From NCBI GenBank assembly GCA_014284505.1, contig JAAFYY010000001.1, forward strand, positions 3,782,001-3,846,000: 64,000 nucleotides of DNA, read 5' to 3'. The notes below the pieces were generated by a model. That model ran no database searches. It saw only the letters and a program-made list of their open reading frames with translations, and was not told the DNA's origin. Source of the DNA: Streptacidiphilus sp. 4-A2 (GTDB lineage: Bacteria; Actinomycetota; Actinomycetes; Streptomycetales; Streptomycetaceae). The position numbers were made by a program, and so were the translations under genes. Below, one piece after another: positions 1-8,538 of this stretch (positions are counted from its first letter, which is position 1; each line of letters opens with the position of its first letter).

Positions 1-415
1 CCGCGCCCGGGTCCAGCGTGGACTGGCCGGCCGCGACCGTGCGTACCGCGGTGACCAGGTCGGTCCCGCTGATCTGCTTGAGTACATAGCCGCTGGCGCC
101 CGCCATGACCGCGTCCAGCAGCGCCTCCTCGTCGTCGAAGGAGGTCAGCATCAGGCAGGCCAGCCCGGGCAGCCGGGACCGCAGTTCGCGGCAGGCGGTC
201 ACCCCGTCTCCGTCCGGCAGGCGCACGTCGAGCACGGCCACGTCCGGGCGCAGCGCGGGCACCCGGGCCAGGGCCTGCTCGACGGTGGCCGCCTCGCCGA
301 CCACCTCCAGGCCGGGCTCGGCCTCCAGCAGGTCGCGCACACCGCGGCGGACCACCTCGTGGTCGTCCAGCAGGAAGACGGTGACCGCCGGTCCGGCGGC
401 TGTCCGACATGGCAC
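1..415 (-). CDS. NarL/DevR-type response regulator, 3' end cut by window edge
   Basis: This is the N-terminal receiver half of a two-component response regulator. From a GTG start (RBS GAGGAG upstream) residues 13-19 read VFLLDDH, giving the acidic pair D17/D18. The phosphorylation site is about D63 in VLDVRLPDG, and the conserved Lys lies in GYVLKQI. The sequence [15 protein letters not shown] is typical of the NarL/DevR group, whose LuxR-type DNA-binding domain would lie beyond the left edge. The next gene upstream on the same strand is a universal stress protein, a pairing known from DevR/DosR dormancy regulons; a link to hypoxia or redox control is inference. The frame is open throughout the visible part. 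Receiver assignment is secure, subfamily likely. Confidence 0.85.
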   Translation of the reverse strand, partial: MPCRTAAGPAVTVFLLDDHEVVRRGVRDLLEAEPGLEVVGEAATVEQALARVPALRPDVAVLDVRLPDGDGVTACRELRSRLPGLACLMLTSFDDEEALLDAVMAGASGYVLKQISGTDLVTAVRTVAAGQSTLDPGA

Positions 416-437
416 GGCTCCCTGCTCCTCGAACTGA

Positions 438-478
438 TCCCTGAGCCGGCCCCTGAGTTGCTCCCTGAGCCGGCCCCT
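438..478. repeat. Two copies of a 17-bp repeat between regulator and stress protein
   Basis: TCCCTGAGCCGGCCCCT occurs at 438-454 and again at 462-478, a 24-bp period. It fills most of the 87-bp gap between the two minus-strand genes. It is one of many short gene-border repeats in this window. Confidence 0.7.
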
Positions 479-502
479 TCAGCCGGCCCCCGGGCGGCGG
501 CG

Positions 503-1381
503 TCAGTCGGCCGGGACGACCGCGACCGGGCAGCGGGCGTAGTGGACGGCCGCCTGGCTCACCGAGCCGAGCCGGCGGACCGGGCCGTCCCCGTTGCCGT
601 AGCGGCCGACCACCAGCAGTTGCTCGGTCGCGGACCACTCCACCAGGTGCTTGGCGGCCCCGGTCCGGACAACCTCCACGTGCACTGGTACATCCGGGTA
701 GCGCTGCCGCCATCCGGCCATGATCTCGGCGACCAGCCGCTCGCGCTCGGCCGCGACATGGCCCTCCTCGTAGACCGGCGGCATCCCGCGCCCGTGCTCC
801 AGCAGCGGGGTGCGCCAGGCGTGCAGCACCCGCAGCGGCAGCCCCCGCCGCTGGGCGGCGTCGAAGGCGAAGTCGAGCAGCCCCTCGCCGGCCTCCCGGC
901 CGCGCAGACCGAGGGCGATGCCGCCCACCACGCCCTCGGGGCGCTCAGCTCCTCCGGGGCGGGCGGGACCACCACCACTGGGCAGGCGGCGCAGCCGGCC
1001 AGGTAGAGGCCGGTCGACCCGGCCAGCAGGCCGGGGAAGCCGCCGGCGCCCCGGCGGCCGACCACCAGCAGCCCGGACGTCTCGCTGAGGGACATCAGCG
1101 CGTCCCGGGGCCCGGCCTCCACCACCTCCTTGGTGACCTCCAGCGCGGGCTGCCGCTCGGCGGCGCGGGCGGCGAGCCTGCGGATCAGCCGTTCCGCCGC
1201 TTGCCTGCTGCGGGCGTTGTCGATCGCGTCGGGGGTCGTACGGCTGGCCCAGCCAGGCGTGGACGAGGTGCAGCCGAACGCCCCGCAGCTGGGCCTCGTC
1301 GGCGGCCCAGTCGACGGTCTCGTCCACGCCCGGTGCGTCGTCGACTCCGACCACCACGGGGTCCATCACGGGGTGGGTCAC
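503..1381 (-). CDS. Tandem-domain universal stress protein (two frame breaks)
   Basis: Two UspA domains in one chain of about 290 residues. Domain 1 starts PVVVGVDDAPG after a GTG start (RBS AAGGAG, 7 nt upstream). Its ATP-loop region, SGLLVVGRRGAGGF, is in another frame between about 1240 and 950. Domain 2 returns to the first frame and ends with QLLVVGRYGNGDG and CPVAVVPAD, the usual G-x2-G-x9-G(S/T) loop and final strand. The two breaks compensate each other and probably are base-loss errors. USP proteins bind ATP and help cells endure starvation or hypoxia. It lies next to the response regulator on the same strand, which fits co-regulation. Function is at family level only. Confidence 0.88.
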   Translation of the reverse strand: MTHPVMDPVVVGVDDAPGVDETVDWAADEAQLRGVRLHLVHAWLGQPYDPRRDRQRPQQASGGTADPQARRPRRRAAARAGGHQGGGGGRAPGRADVPQRDVRAAGGRPPGRRRLPRPAGRVDRPLPGRLRRLPSGGGPARPGGAERPEGVVGGIALGLRGREAGEGLLDFAFDAAQRRGLPLRVLHAWRTPLLEHGRGMPPVYEEGHVAAERERLVAEIMAGWRQRYPDVPVHVEVVRTGAAKHLVEWSATEQLLVVGRYGNGDGPVRRLGSVSQAAVHYARCPVAVVPAD

Positions 1382-1765
1382 GGTGCGCTCCTTCCGTCAC
1401 CGGGCGCTCGGCCCGGGTGCTGTGCCTGGTGCTGAACCTGGGTGCTGGGCTTCGGAGCCCGGTCGGTGCCCGGCCGGTGCCACGGTGCCGCCCCGGCGGG
1501 TGGGCGCGGTGCCCTCTCCCATCCTCGCGCGAGCGGGGCCGCCCGTCCTGGGACGCCACCGCCCGTGGGGCGCGGCGAGGTGCCCCGGCTGCGCCCTCGG
1601 CCGTGTACGCAGGAGTTACGCGGGAGCAGGGCCGGGGTCCGGGGCGACTGCGGGCCGTGCCCCGATCCGGCCAACCTTGGGTGGGGAACCAGCCGCCGCC
1701 CGTGGGAGTCCGGAAGAACAGGGCTGGTGTGACACCACTCGGAGTTGTGAAGATCCGGGAAGCGG

Positions 1766-1794
1766 TTGGCGCGGGCCCGCTACTGGTGTAGTCA
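1766..1794 (+). promoter_or_regulatory. Candidate promoter of the MFS exporter gene
   Basis: TTGGCG (1766-1771) and TAGTCA (1789-1794) are separated by 17 nt and lie just upstream of the ATG at 1817. The rest of the 435-bp gap (1382-1816) between the divergent genes shows only GC-rich sequence with loose GGTGCTG-type repetition and no gene. Confidence 0.35.
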
Positions 1795-1816
1795 TGTGCT
1801 TGTGCCTGAACAGACC

Positions 1817-3086
1817 ATGCCAAAGAAGACGTCGGAACCCTCGCCGACAACCTCACTCTGGCGCCATCGGGACTTCGCCCTGCTGTGGTCGGAGGAGCCG
1901 TCAGCGACCTCGGCTCAGCCGTCTCCACGCTGGTGCTGCCGCTGATCGCCGTCCGACTGCACGCCAGCACTTTCCAGGTGGCGCTGATCGGAGTCATGGG
2001 CAGGGTTCCGTTCCTGCTGCTGTCGCTGCCCGCCGGGGTGCTGGTCGACCGAATAGACCGGCGCACGCTGATGCTGTGGTGCGACACCGGCCGGGCACTG
2101 GCGATCGGGTCCATCCCGCTGGTCTCGATCCTGGGCGGCACCGTCTCACTGTGGCAACTGGTGCTCGCCGCACTGGTGGTGGATCGCTCCGGGTGGTCTT
2201 CGACGTCGCCGACCAGAGCTACCTGCCGGTGCTGCTGCCCACCGAGAGCCTGGTGGACGCCAACGGCAAGCTGCGGTCCACCGAGACCCTCGCCGACACC
2301 ATCGGCCCCTCCGTCGGCGCGGCCCTGGTCCAGCTCCTCGGCGCGGTCCGGGCGATCGCCTCCGACTCGGTCTCCTACATCGCCAGCGTGGTCAGCCTGC
2401 TGCTGATCCGCGCGCGGGAGCCCAGGAACGAACGGCCGGCCCCGGCCAACCGGGTCACCTTCCGCGAGGCGATGACCGAGGGGCTGCGCTTTGTCCTGGG
2501 CGAGCCGATCCTGCGCCGGATCGCCATGTCCACCGCCACCGCCAACCTGGGCATCAGCCTGGTCCTCGCCATCGAGGTGGTGTTCCTGGTCCGCACGGTG
2601 CAGACCTCACCCACCGAGCTCGGCCTGGTCCTGGGGGTCGGCACGGTCGGCGGCGTCGGCGGCAGCCTGGTGGCCAAGCGGCTCGCGGAGAGGGTCGGCA
2701 CAGCCCGGATCATGTGGGTGGCCCTGGTGGTGCCCGCGCCGCTGGTCTTCCTGATGCCACTGGCCAGGACCGGCTGGGGGGTACTGGCCTACGCGGCCGG
2801 ATGGCTGGCCTTCAACGCCTCCGGCGCGGTCTACAACACGGCCCAGATCTCCTACCGGCAGACGGTCTGCCCGCCGGAACTGCGCGGCCGGATGAACGCC
2901 TCGATCCGCTGGCTGATCTACAGCACCACCCCGGTCGGCGGGCTGCTCGGCGGCGCGCTGGGCACCTGGTTCGGCCTGCGCAGCGCACTCTGGGTCGGCG
3001 CCTCGATCATGGCGATGACCGGGGTCTGGCTGGTCGCCTCGCCGCTGCGGGGAATGCGCGACATCCCTGTGCCCGAAGCCTCCTGA
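1817..3086 (+). CDS. MFS efflux transporter, MFS_3/EntS-like (frame breaks)
   Basis: A 12-helix major facilitator of about 420 residues. It starts MPKKTSEPSP, then LWRHRDFALLW before helix 1, a frequent opening in this exporter subgroup. The frame changes near 1888 and 2190. GVLVDRIDRRTLM is the family's loop 2-3 signature (GxxxDRxxRR), and the later half reads GLVLGVGTVGGVGG and ELRGRMNASIRWLIY, conserved in macrolide-efflux and enterobactin-exporter relatives. It ends IPVPEAS. Likely exports a small lipophilic compound by proton antiport; substrate unknown. No pathway neighbour suggests a cargo. Confidence 0.85.
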
Positions 3087-3243
3087 CGCCTGGTCGGCCC
3101 CCGAACACCTGCTCGCGGGCGGTCGGTGGCCGGGCAAAGCGGAGGTTTCGGAACTATCAAGAAATCCCGTGCTTTGTTCAAATCTTCCGGACCCCGGGCG
3201 TTGCGGTCGGGCAACCACCCCGGGCCGGCCGCAGGCTGGCGGC

Positions 3244-5324
3244 CATGGCAACAACCACGGTCCGCCCGGACCGGCTCCAAACACCCCAGCTGACCCCCCC
3301 CGCCACGCACGGCCCGCGCTGTGCTGATCGCCGCGGTCGCCGCCCTGCTCTACACCTGGGACATCGGCCACAGCCAGTACCACCCCTTCTACGCCGACGC
3401 GGTCCGCAGCATGACCGAGAGCTGGAAGGCCTTCCTGTACGGGTCGTTCGACCCCGGCAACACCATCACCCTGGACAAGCTCCCCGGCTTCCTGTGGCCG
3501 CAGGCGCTCTCCGCCCGGCTGCTGGGCTTCCATCCCTGGGCACTGGCACTGCCGCAGGCGGTCGAGGGCGTACTCAGCGTGCTGGTGCTGTACCGGGCGG
3601 TCCGCACCTGGGCAGGGGTCGACGCGGGCCTGATGGCCGCCGCGGCGTTCACGCTCACCCCGGTCGCCACCGGACTGTTCCGCACCTCCGTCGAGGACCC
3701 GGCCTTCACCCTGCTCCTGCTGCTGGCCGCCGAGGCCACCACCCGCGCGGCCCGCGACGGACGCACCCGCACGCTGCTGCTGGCCGGGCTGTGGGTCGGG
3801 CTGGCCTTCCAGGCGAAGATGCTGGAGGCCTTCGCGGTGCTGCCGGTACTGGCGGTGGTGTACCTGCTCGCCGCGCCGCCCGCGCTGCGCCGCAGGCTGG
3901 CCCAGCTGGCGCTGGCCGGAACGCTGACGATGGCGGTCTCCGCGTCCTGGGTGCTGCTGGTCACGCTGACCCCGGCGCACGACCGCCCCTATGTGGACGG
4001 GACCACCGACAACTCCGCGGTGAGCATGGTGGTCGGCTACAACTTCCTGAACCGCTTCTCCTCGGTGGGCCTGAGCGCCGGCAGCACCGGCAGCGTCACC
4101 GCGGTGCGCAACGGCGGTATGCCGGCGCCGCTGTCGAAGGCCGCCGCGTCCGGCCCGGCGCAGGCGGCCCCCGCGCCGCAGGGCTCGGCGCAGAGCGGCG
4201 GCGCGCAGTCCGGCCCGGGGCGGCAGCCCGAGGGCGGCTGGGGCAAGATGCTGGCCGGGCCGCTCGCCTCGCAGACCGGCTGGCTCTACCCGCTCGGCGC
4301 GCTCAGCCTCGGCTTCGGCCTGTACCAGCGGCGGCGGGCACCGCGCACCGACCTCGGGCGCGCCGGATTCCTGCTCTGGGGCGGCTGGCTGGCCACCTAT
4401 CTGCTGGTCTTCAGCGCCGGAAGCGTCGGCGGCCACACGTACTACATGGGCGTGGTCGCCGCGCCGCTGGCCGCGCTGACCGGAACCGGGCTGGTACGGC
4501 TGTGGCGCGGCTACCGGGCCGGGGGCCGCGCCGCCTGGGCGCTGCCGGCGACGGTGGCGGCCACCGCCGGCTGGGGCGCGTACGTGGCCCGGGACTACCC
4601 GAGGTTCCTGCCCTGGCTGGCACCGGCGGTGCTGGGCCTGGGCCTGGCCTCGGTACTGCTGCTGGCCGTGCCGCTGCTGCGGGCCGCGCCGGGCAGGGCC
4701 CGCGCCTGGGCCCGCGGCGCGGCCGGGTTCGGCCTGGCCGCCGGGACGGCCGCGATGCTGCTGGCCCCGGCCGCCTGGAGCGCCTCGATCTTCGACCCGG
4801 CCTACAGCCACTCGGGCATGGGCGCGGTGGGACCGGTGTCGGTGTTCCGGCAGCAGCCCCCGGCCCCGGCCGGGGAGGGGCCGTCCGCGCAGGCACTGGC
4901 GGCGCAGGCCGCGGCCCGCGGGGTCTGGGGCGAGCACGCACAGCGGCTCAGTCACGGCCAGCTGGAGCTGATGTCCTACGTCCAGGCCCACCGCCAGGGC
5001 GCCCGCTACCTGTTCGCCACCACCAGCTGGTCGGTGGCCTCGCCGTACATCCTGGCCACCGGCGCGGAGGTGCTGCCCATGGGCGGGTTCACCGACCAGG
5101 TCCCCTCGCCGACCCTGCCCGCGCTGCGGCAGACCATCGCCTCGGGACGGCTGCGCTATGTGCTGCTCGGCGAGGCGAACCCGATGAGCGGGCCGCTTCC
5201 GGCGAACACCGTCGCCTCCCGGACCATGGCCTGGGTCGCGCAGCGCTGCGCCCAGATCCCGGCCAGGGCCTACGGCGGGGGCGTGCAGGGGCAGCGGCTC
5301 TACCGCTGCGACCGCGGGGCCTGA
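3244..5324 (+). CDS. GT39/ArnT-like membrane glycosyltransferase
   Basis: A large polytopic glycosyltransferase of the dolichyl-phosphate-mannose/ArnT superfamily (GT39-like, PMT_2). After a short Thr/Pro-rich N-terminus, helix 1 runs into YTWDIGHSQYHPFYADAVRS, where the acidic residue of loop 1 marks the active site. GSFDPGNTITLDKLPGFLWP follows, the substrate-binding loop of this family. About ten hydrophobic segments come next, then a Gly/Ala/Gln-rich extracellular stretch and a soluble C-terminal domain ending LYRCDRGA. Such enzymes move a sugar from a polyprenyl-phosphate carrier to a lipid or protein outside the membrane. The ATG at 3244 needs one frame correction in the run of eight C at about 3294; otherwise GTG 3321 begins an uninterrupted frame. 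Confidence 0.85.
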
Positions 5325-5823
5325 CCGGCCCCTGCTGCCCGGCCGGACGGTCCGGCCGGGCAGCGGGCGGGGTGCGGCCCCGGCGCGCGGCGTGGTGTGC
5401 GGTGTGCTCTGTGCGGTGTGCTCTGTGCTCTGTGCGGTGTGCGGTGTGCGGTGTGCGGTCAGCGTCCGGGGCGGCTTCGGCCAGATGCTCCAGCAGGACC
5501 GGGACATGGCTGTGTTCCACCTCGCGCACCGAGGTGACCAGGGTGACCATGGCTGCCGCGGCCCCCAGTTCCAGCAGCCGGGCGACCGCCGCCGAGTGCT
5601 CCGGGTCGTCCAGCTCCACCCGGTAGCGGCGTCCGAACTCGGCGAATTCCTCCCGGTGGTGGTGATACCAGTCGCGCAGCCCCGCGGACGGCGCGACCTC
5701 CTTCAGCCACTCGTCCACCGCGGCGCGCTCCTTGGAGACGCCCCTCGGCCAGAGCCGGTCCACCAGCACCCGTGGGCCGTCGCGCGGCTCCGGCGGCTCA
5801 TAGACCCGCTTCACTCGGAACAC
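5089..5823 (-). CDS. DUF488/YeaO-family protein with repeat-derived C-terminal tail
   Basis: The conserved domain spans about the first 115 residues: FRVKRVYEPPE, VLVDRLWPRGVSKERA, EWLKEVAPS, LRDWYHHH and VTLVTSVREVEHSHVPVLLEHL. These are the hallmarks of DUF488, a small family of unknown biochemical role. GTG 5823 (VFRVKRVYEP) is the best start, with GAGG just upstream. After LAEAAPDA the frame enters a heptamer repeat coding a His/Thr/Arg/Glu-rich tail, and then runs on inside the convergent glycosyltransferase gene to 5089. Relatives usually end soon after the helix that precedes the repeat, so the true stop was probably near 5460 and was displaced by repeat growth or a lost base. Domain secure; C-terminus uncertain. 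Confidence 0.8.
   Translation of the reverse strand: MFRVKRVYEPPEPRDGPRVLVDRLWPRGVSKERAAVDEWLKEVAPSAGLRDWYHHHREEFAEFGRRYRVELDDPEHSAAVARLLELGAAAAMVTLVTSVREVEHSHVPVLLEHLAEAAPDADRTPHTAHRTEHRAHRTEHTAHHAARRGRTPPAARPDRPAGQQGPVRPRGRSGRAAAPARPRRRPWPGSGRSAARPRPWSGRRRCSPEAARSSGSPRRAAHSAAVPRRWSAAARAGSARGPGR
5394..5456. repeat. Nine 7-bp tandem repeats between convergent genes
   Basis: Nine head-to-tail heptamers, either GGTGTGC or TCTGTGC, run from 5394 to 5456 followed by GGTC. They lie at the 3' end of the DUF488 gene. As 7 is not a multiple of 3, each unit gained or lost changes the reading frame of the tail. Confidence 0.9.
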
Positions 5824-6005
5824 TCCCTCGGCCGCCACCGCGGACCACCTCCACTCCCGGGACCGGCGTCGCACCGCCGCCTCCAAGCCCACACCCGCCC
5901 GGGCCCCGCCGCCACCGAGCAGGCCGCCGCTCGTTGCCGGAGCAGCCGCATGTGAGGATGGTTCCGAAGCAACGCGACACCACGCAACGAGGAGTACCAG
6001 TACCC

Positions 6006-6602
6006 ATGGGTGACGTGATCCTGATCCGCCACGGTGCGACCGAGTGGAGCCGCGACGGAAAGCACACCAGCTACACCGACATGCCGCTGCTGCCGGAGGG
6101 CGAGGCCCAGGCCCGGGCGCTGGCGCCGATGCTGGCCCGGCACGACATCGGGCTGACGCTGTGCAGCCCGATGGGCCGCGCCCGCGACACCGCGAAGCTG
6201 GCCGGACTCGACCCGGTGCGGCTCGACGAGGACATGCACGAGTGGGACTACGGCGGCTACGAGGGCGTCACCACGGTCGAGATCCACCGCAGCCGGCCGG
6301 ACTGGAACCTGTGGACCGACGGCGTCGTCCCGGGCATCGTCGGACACCCCGGGGAGAGCCCGGAGCAGATCGGGGCGCGCGCGGACCGGGTCCTGGCCAC
6401 CGTGCTCGCGGAGCTGCGCGGCAACGACCAGGATGTGGTGCTGGTCGCCCACGCGCACTTCCTGCGGGTCTTCACCGCCCGCTACCTCGGCCTGCCGCCC
6501 TCCTGCGGGGCGCTGTTCATGCTGGCCACCGGGACGATGAGCCGACTGGGCGCGGAGCACGGCCAGCCCGCCGTCGCCTCCTGGAACGAACGGCCGCGCT
6601 GA
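6006..6602 (+). CDS. Histidine phosphatase (phosphoglycerate-mutase-like)
   Basis: An intact 198-residue member of histidine phosphatase branch 1. The catalytic RHG motif is in DVILIRHGATEWS near the N-terminus, the acid/base region is DEDMHEWDYGGYEG, and the second catalytic His is in VVLVAHAHFLRV. Length and motifs match cytosolic acid phosphatases related to cobalamin CobC and broad-specificity PGM-like enzymes; the substrate cannot be read from sequence. The start ATG 6006 follows GAGGAG by about 11 nt. No neighbour of a defined pathway is adjacent, so a sugar-phosphate or nucleotide clean-up role is only a guess. One of the few undisturbed frames in this part of the window. Confidence 0.9.
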   Translation: MGDVILIRHGATEWSRDGKHTSYTDMPLLPEGEAQARALAPMLARHDIGLTLCSPMGRARDTAKLAGLDPVRLDEDMHEWDYGGYEGVTTVEIHRSRPDWNLWTDGVVPGIVGHPGESPEQIGARADRVLATVLAELRGNDQDVVLVAHAHFLRVFTARYLGLPPSCGALFMLATGTMSRLGAEHGQPAVASWNERPR

Positions 6603-6798
6603 GGCCCCGCCCCCGAGGCTCCCCGCCCGAGCCGCCGCGGACTCCCACCGACACCCGGGAGGAGCACCCGCCGCGCGCTCGGAGCGCCGCCCGCACCGTG
6701 CTGCCATAGGATCCAGCTGAGCTGAATGTCGGATATATGGCTATCTGGCGGCATACGGGCATGGGCTCGCTTTCCGTCACACAAACGGAGGCAGCCCC

Positions 6799-8300
6799 TT
6801 GAGCCCGACGAGCCCGAGCGATGCCACCCGGTCGACCTCGGGGCCGCCCCCGAGGACGACGCCGCCTTCTTCGGCCACCCCGCGGCCTGCTCACCCTCTT
6901 CGGCACCGAGATGTGGGAGCGCTTCTCCTACCTCGGCATGACCGCGATCCTGACCCTGTTCTTCACCGAGTCGGTCGCCAGCGGCGGCCTGGGCATGACC
7001 GACGGCACCGCCTCCTCGGTCTACGCCGCCTACAGCACCATGATCTACCTGGTGTCCGTGGGCGGCGGGTGGCTGGCCGACCGGGTGCTCGGCGCCTACC
7101 GCTCGGTGCTCTACGGCGGGATCTGCATCGCCCTGGGCCACTACGCCATGGCCGTGCCCACCACCTCGATGACCTGGATCGGCCTCGGCCTGATCATCGT
7201 CGGCACCGGCCTGCTCAAGCCCAATGTCTCCACCCTGGTCGGCAAGCTCTACGCCACCGAGGACGAACGCCGCGACGCCGGCTTCGCCCTCTACTACATG
7301 GGCATCAACATCGGCTCCTTCCTCGGCCCGCTGGTCTCCGGCTGGCTGGGCCAGAAGGTCGGCTACCACTGGGGCTTCTCCGCCGCCGCCGTCGGCATGA
7401 CCTTCGGCATCGTCCAGTACGTGCTCGGCCGCCGCCATCTGGCCGGGCGGCAGGACGGGGCCGAGGCGGCGGTGCCGCCCGAGACCATGCGCCGCTCGCT
7501 GCGGCTGATCGCCACCGGGGTCGCCGCCCTGGTGCTGCTCTTCGGGATCCTGGCGCTGGCGGGCGTGCTGACCCTGGACCTGACCGTGGACATGATCTCG
7601 GCGGCCTCGGTGCTGGCGCCCGTCGCCTACTTCGGCTTCCTGTTCCGCAGCCCCCGGGTCAGCGCCGACGAACGCGGGCGGCTGCGTCCCTATCTGGTCC
7701 TCTTCGGCTCCTCGGTGGCGTTCAACCTGGTGCTGTTCCAGTCCTATTCGACGATGAACCTGCTCGCGCTCAACCATGCCGACACCGACCTGTTCGGCTG
7801 GGAGTTCCCCTCCTCCTGGTACGGGTCGGTGCTGGGCGTCGCCGAGGTGGCGCTGGCCCCGGTGGTCGCCCCTCTGGAGCCGGCTCGGACACCGGCAGCC
7901 GCACGCCTCCAACAAGATCGCCTACGGGGTGATCCTGGGCGGGGTGTCCTATCTGATCATGGTCCCGGCCACCACCGGGCGCAGCGGCGACTGGATGATG
8001 TCCGGGCTGTGGCTGATCGTCAGCTATCTGGTGCTCGGACTCGGGGACATCCTGCTGGAGACCACCGGCATGTCGGCCACCACCAAACTGGCACCGGCCG
8101 CCTTCAGCAGCCAGGCCATGGCCCTGTGGTTCCTTTCCATCGCGCTGGCCAACGGCCTCCAGGCGCAGGTGGTCAAGCTCTACGGGGTGCTGTCCTATCC
8201 CATGTACTTCGGCCTCAACGGCGGGTTCGTGGTGGTGGTCGGGCTCGCGGTGATCGCCGCCGGGCCCTGGCTGCGCCGCACCATGGCGCCGGTCCACTGA
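6799..8300 (+). CDS. POT/PTR-family peptide transporter (frame breaks)
   Basis: Proton-dependent oligopeptide transporter of about 500 residues. The POT entry signature [29 protein letters not shown] spans two frame breaks near 6847 and 6886; at the second a C run is one base short. ExxER is present as EMWERF, the proton-coupling motif of this family. FALYYMGINIGSFLGP is PTR2 signature 2. A third break near 7890 separates helices 1-8 from the last four, which begin ASNKIAYGVILGG and end RRTMAPVH. The TTG at 6799 is chosen because GGAGG sits 8 nt before it. It imports di- and tripeptides. A repeat tract follows the stop, and the next gene is a CocE/X-Pro-peptidase-like hydrolase, so peptide uptake and hydrolysis could be linked. 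Confidence 0.88.
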
Positions 8301-8310
8301 CAGCCGGGAG

Positions 8311-8418
8311 CTGACATCAGCTCACTGACACCTATTCGCTGACATCTATTGGCTGACATCAATTGGCTGACATCTATTGGCTGACACCGGCTCGCTGACA
8401 TCCGCTGACATCTGTCAG
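8311..8418. repeat. Tandem 14-bp repeat array after the peptide transporter
   Basis: About seven and a half units of a 14-bp repeat built on CTGACATCTATTGG lie head to tail starting 10 bp after the transporter stop. Units at 8339, 8353 and 8367 differ by a single base; outer units are more diverged. No reading frame of its own is evident. Confidence 0.9.
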
Positions 8419-8446
8419 TCGACAACCGGCCTGCCAACCCTGACCG

Positions 8447-8507
8447 ACCCGCCAGACCCGACAGACCCGACAGACCCGACAGACCTGACCGACCCGCCAG
8501 ACCCGAT
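8447..8507. repeat. Period-9 repeat just upstream of hydrolase
   Basis: CAGACCCGA and close variants repeat with period 9 just upstream of the CocE gene. Because the period is a multiple of 3, it can be read in frame with the hydrolase as Thr-Asp-Pro triplets if translation began upstream at TTG 8377. Confidence 0.75.
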
Positions 8508-8538
8508 CCGGATCCAGACCCGCCCGAAGGGACCAGCC

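Noticed and set aside
1383..1816. Upstream extension of the MFS exporter frame
   Set aside because: The translation is Arg/Pro/Gly-rich without structure and a better ATG exists at 1817.
2607..5507. 966-codon open frame on the minus strand
   Set aside because: It is antisense to the MFS and glycosyltransferase genes; composition is Arg/Gly/Gln/Pro-rich with no domain, a common shadow in high-GC DNA.
8311..8418. CRISPR array
   Set aside because: Units are 14 bp and contiguous, with no unique spacers and no cas genes.
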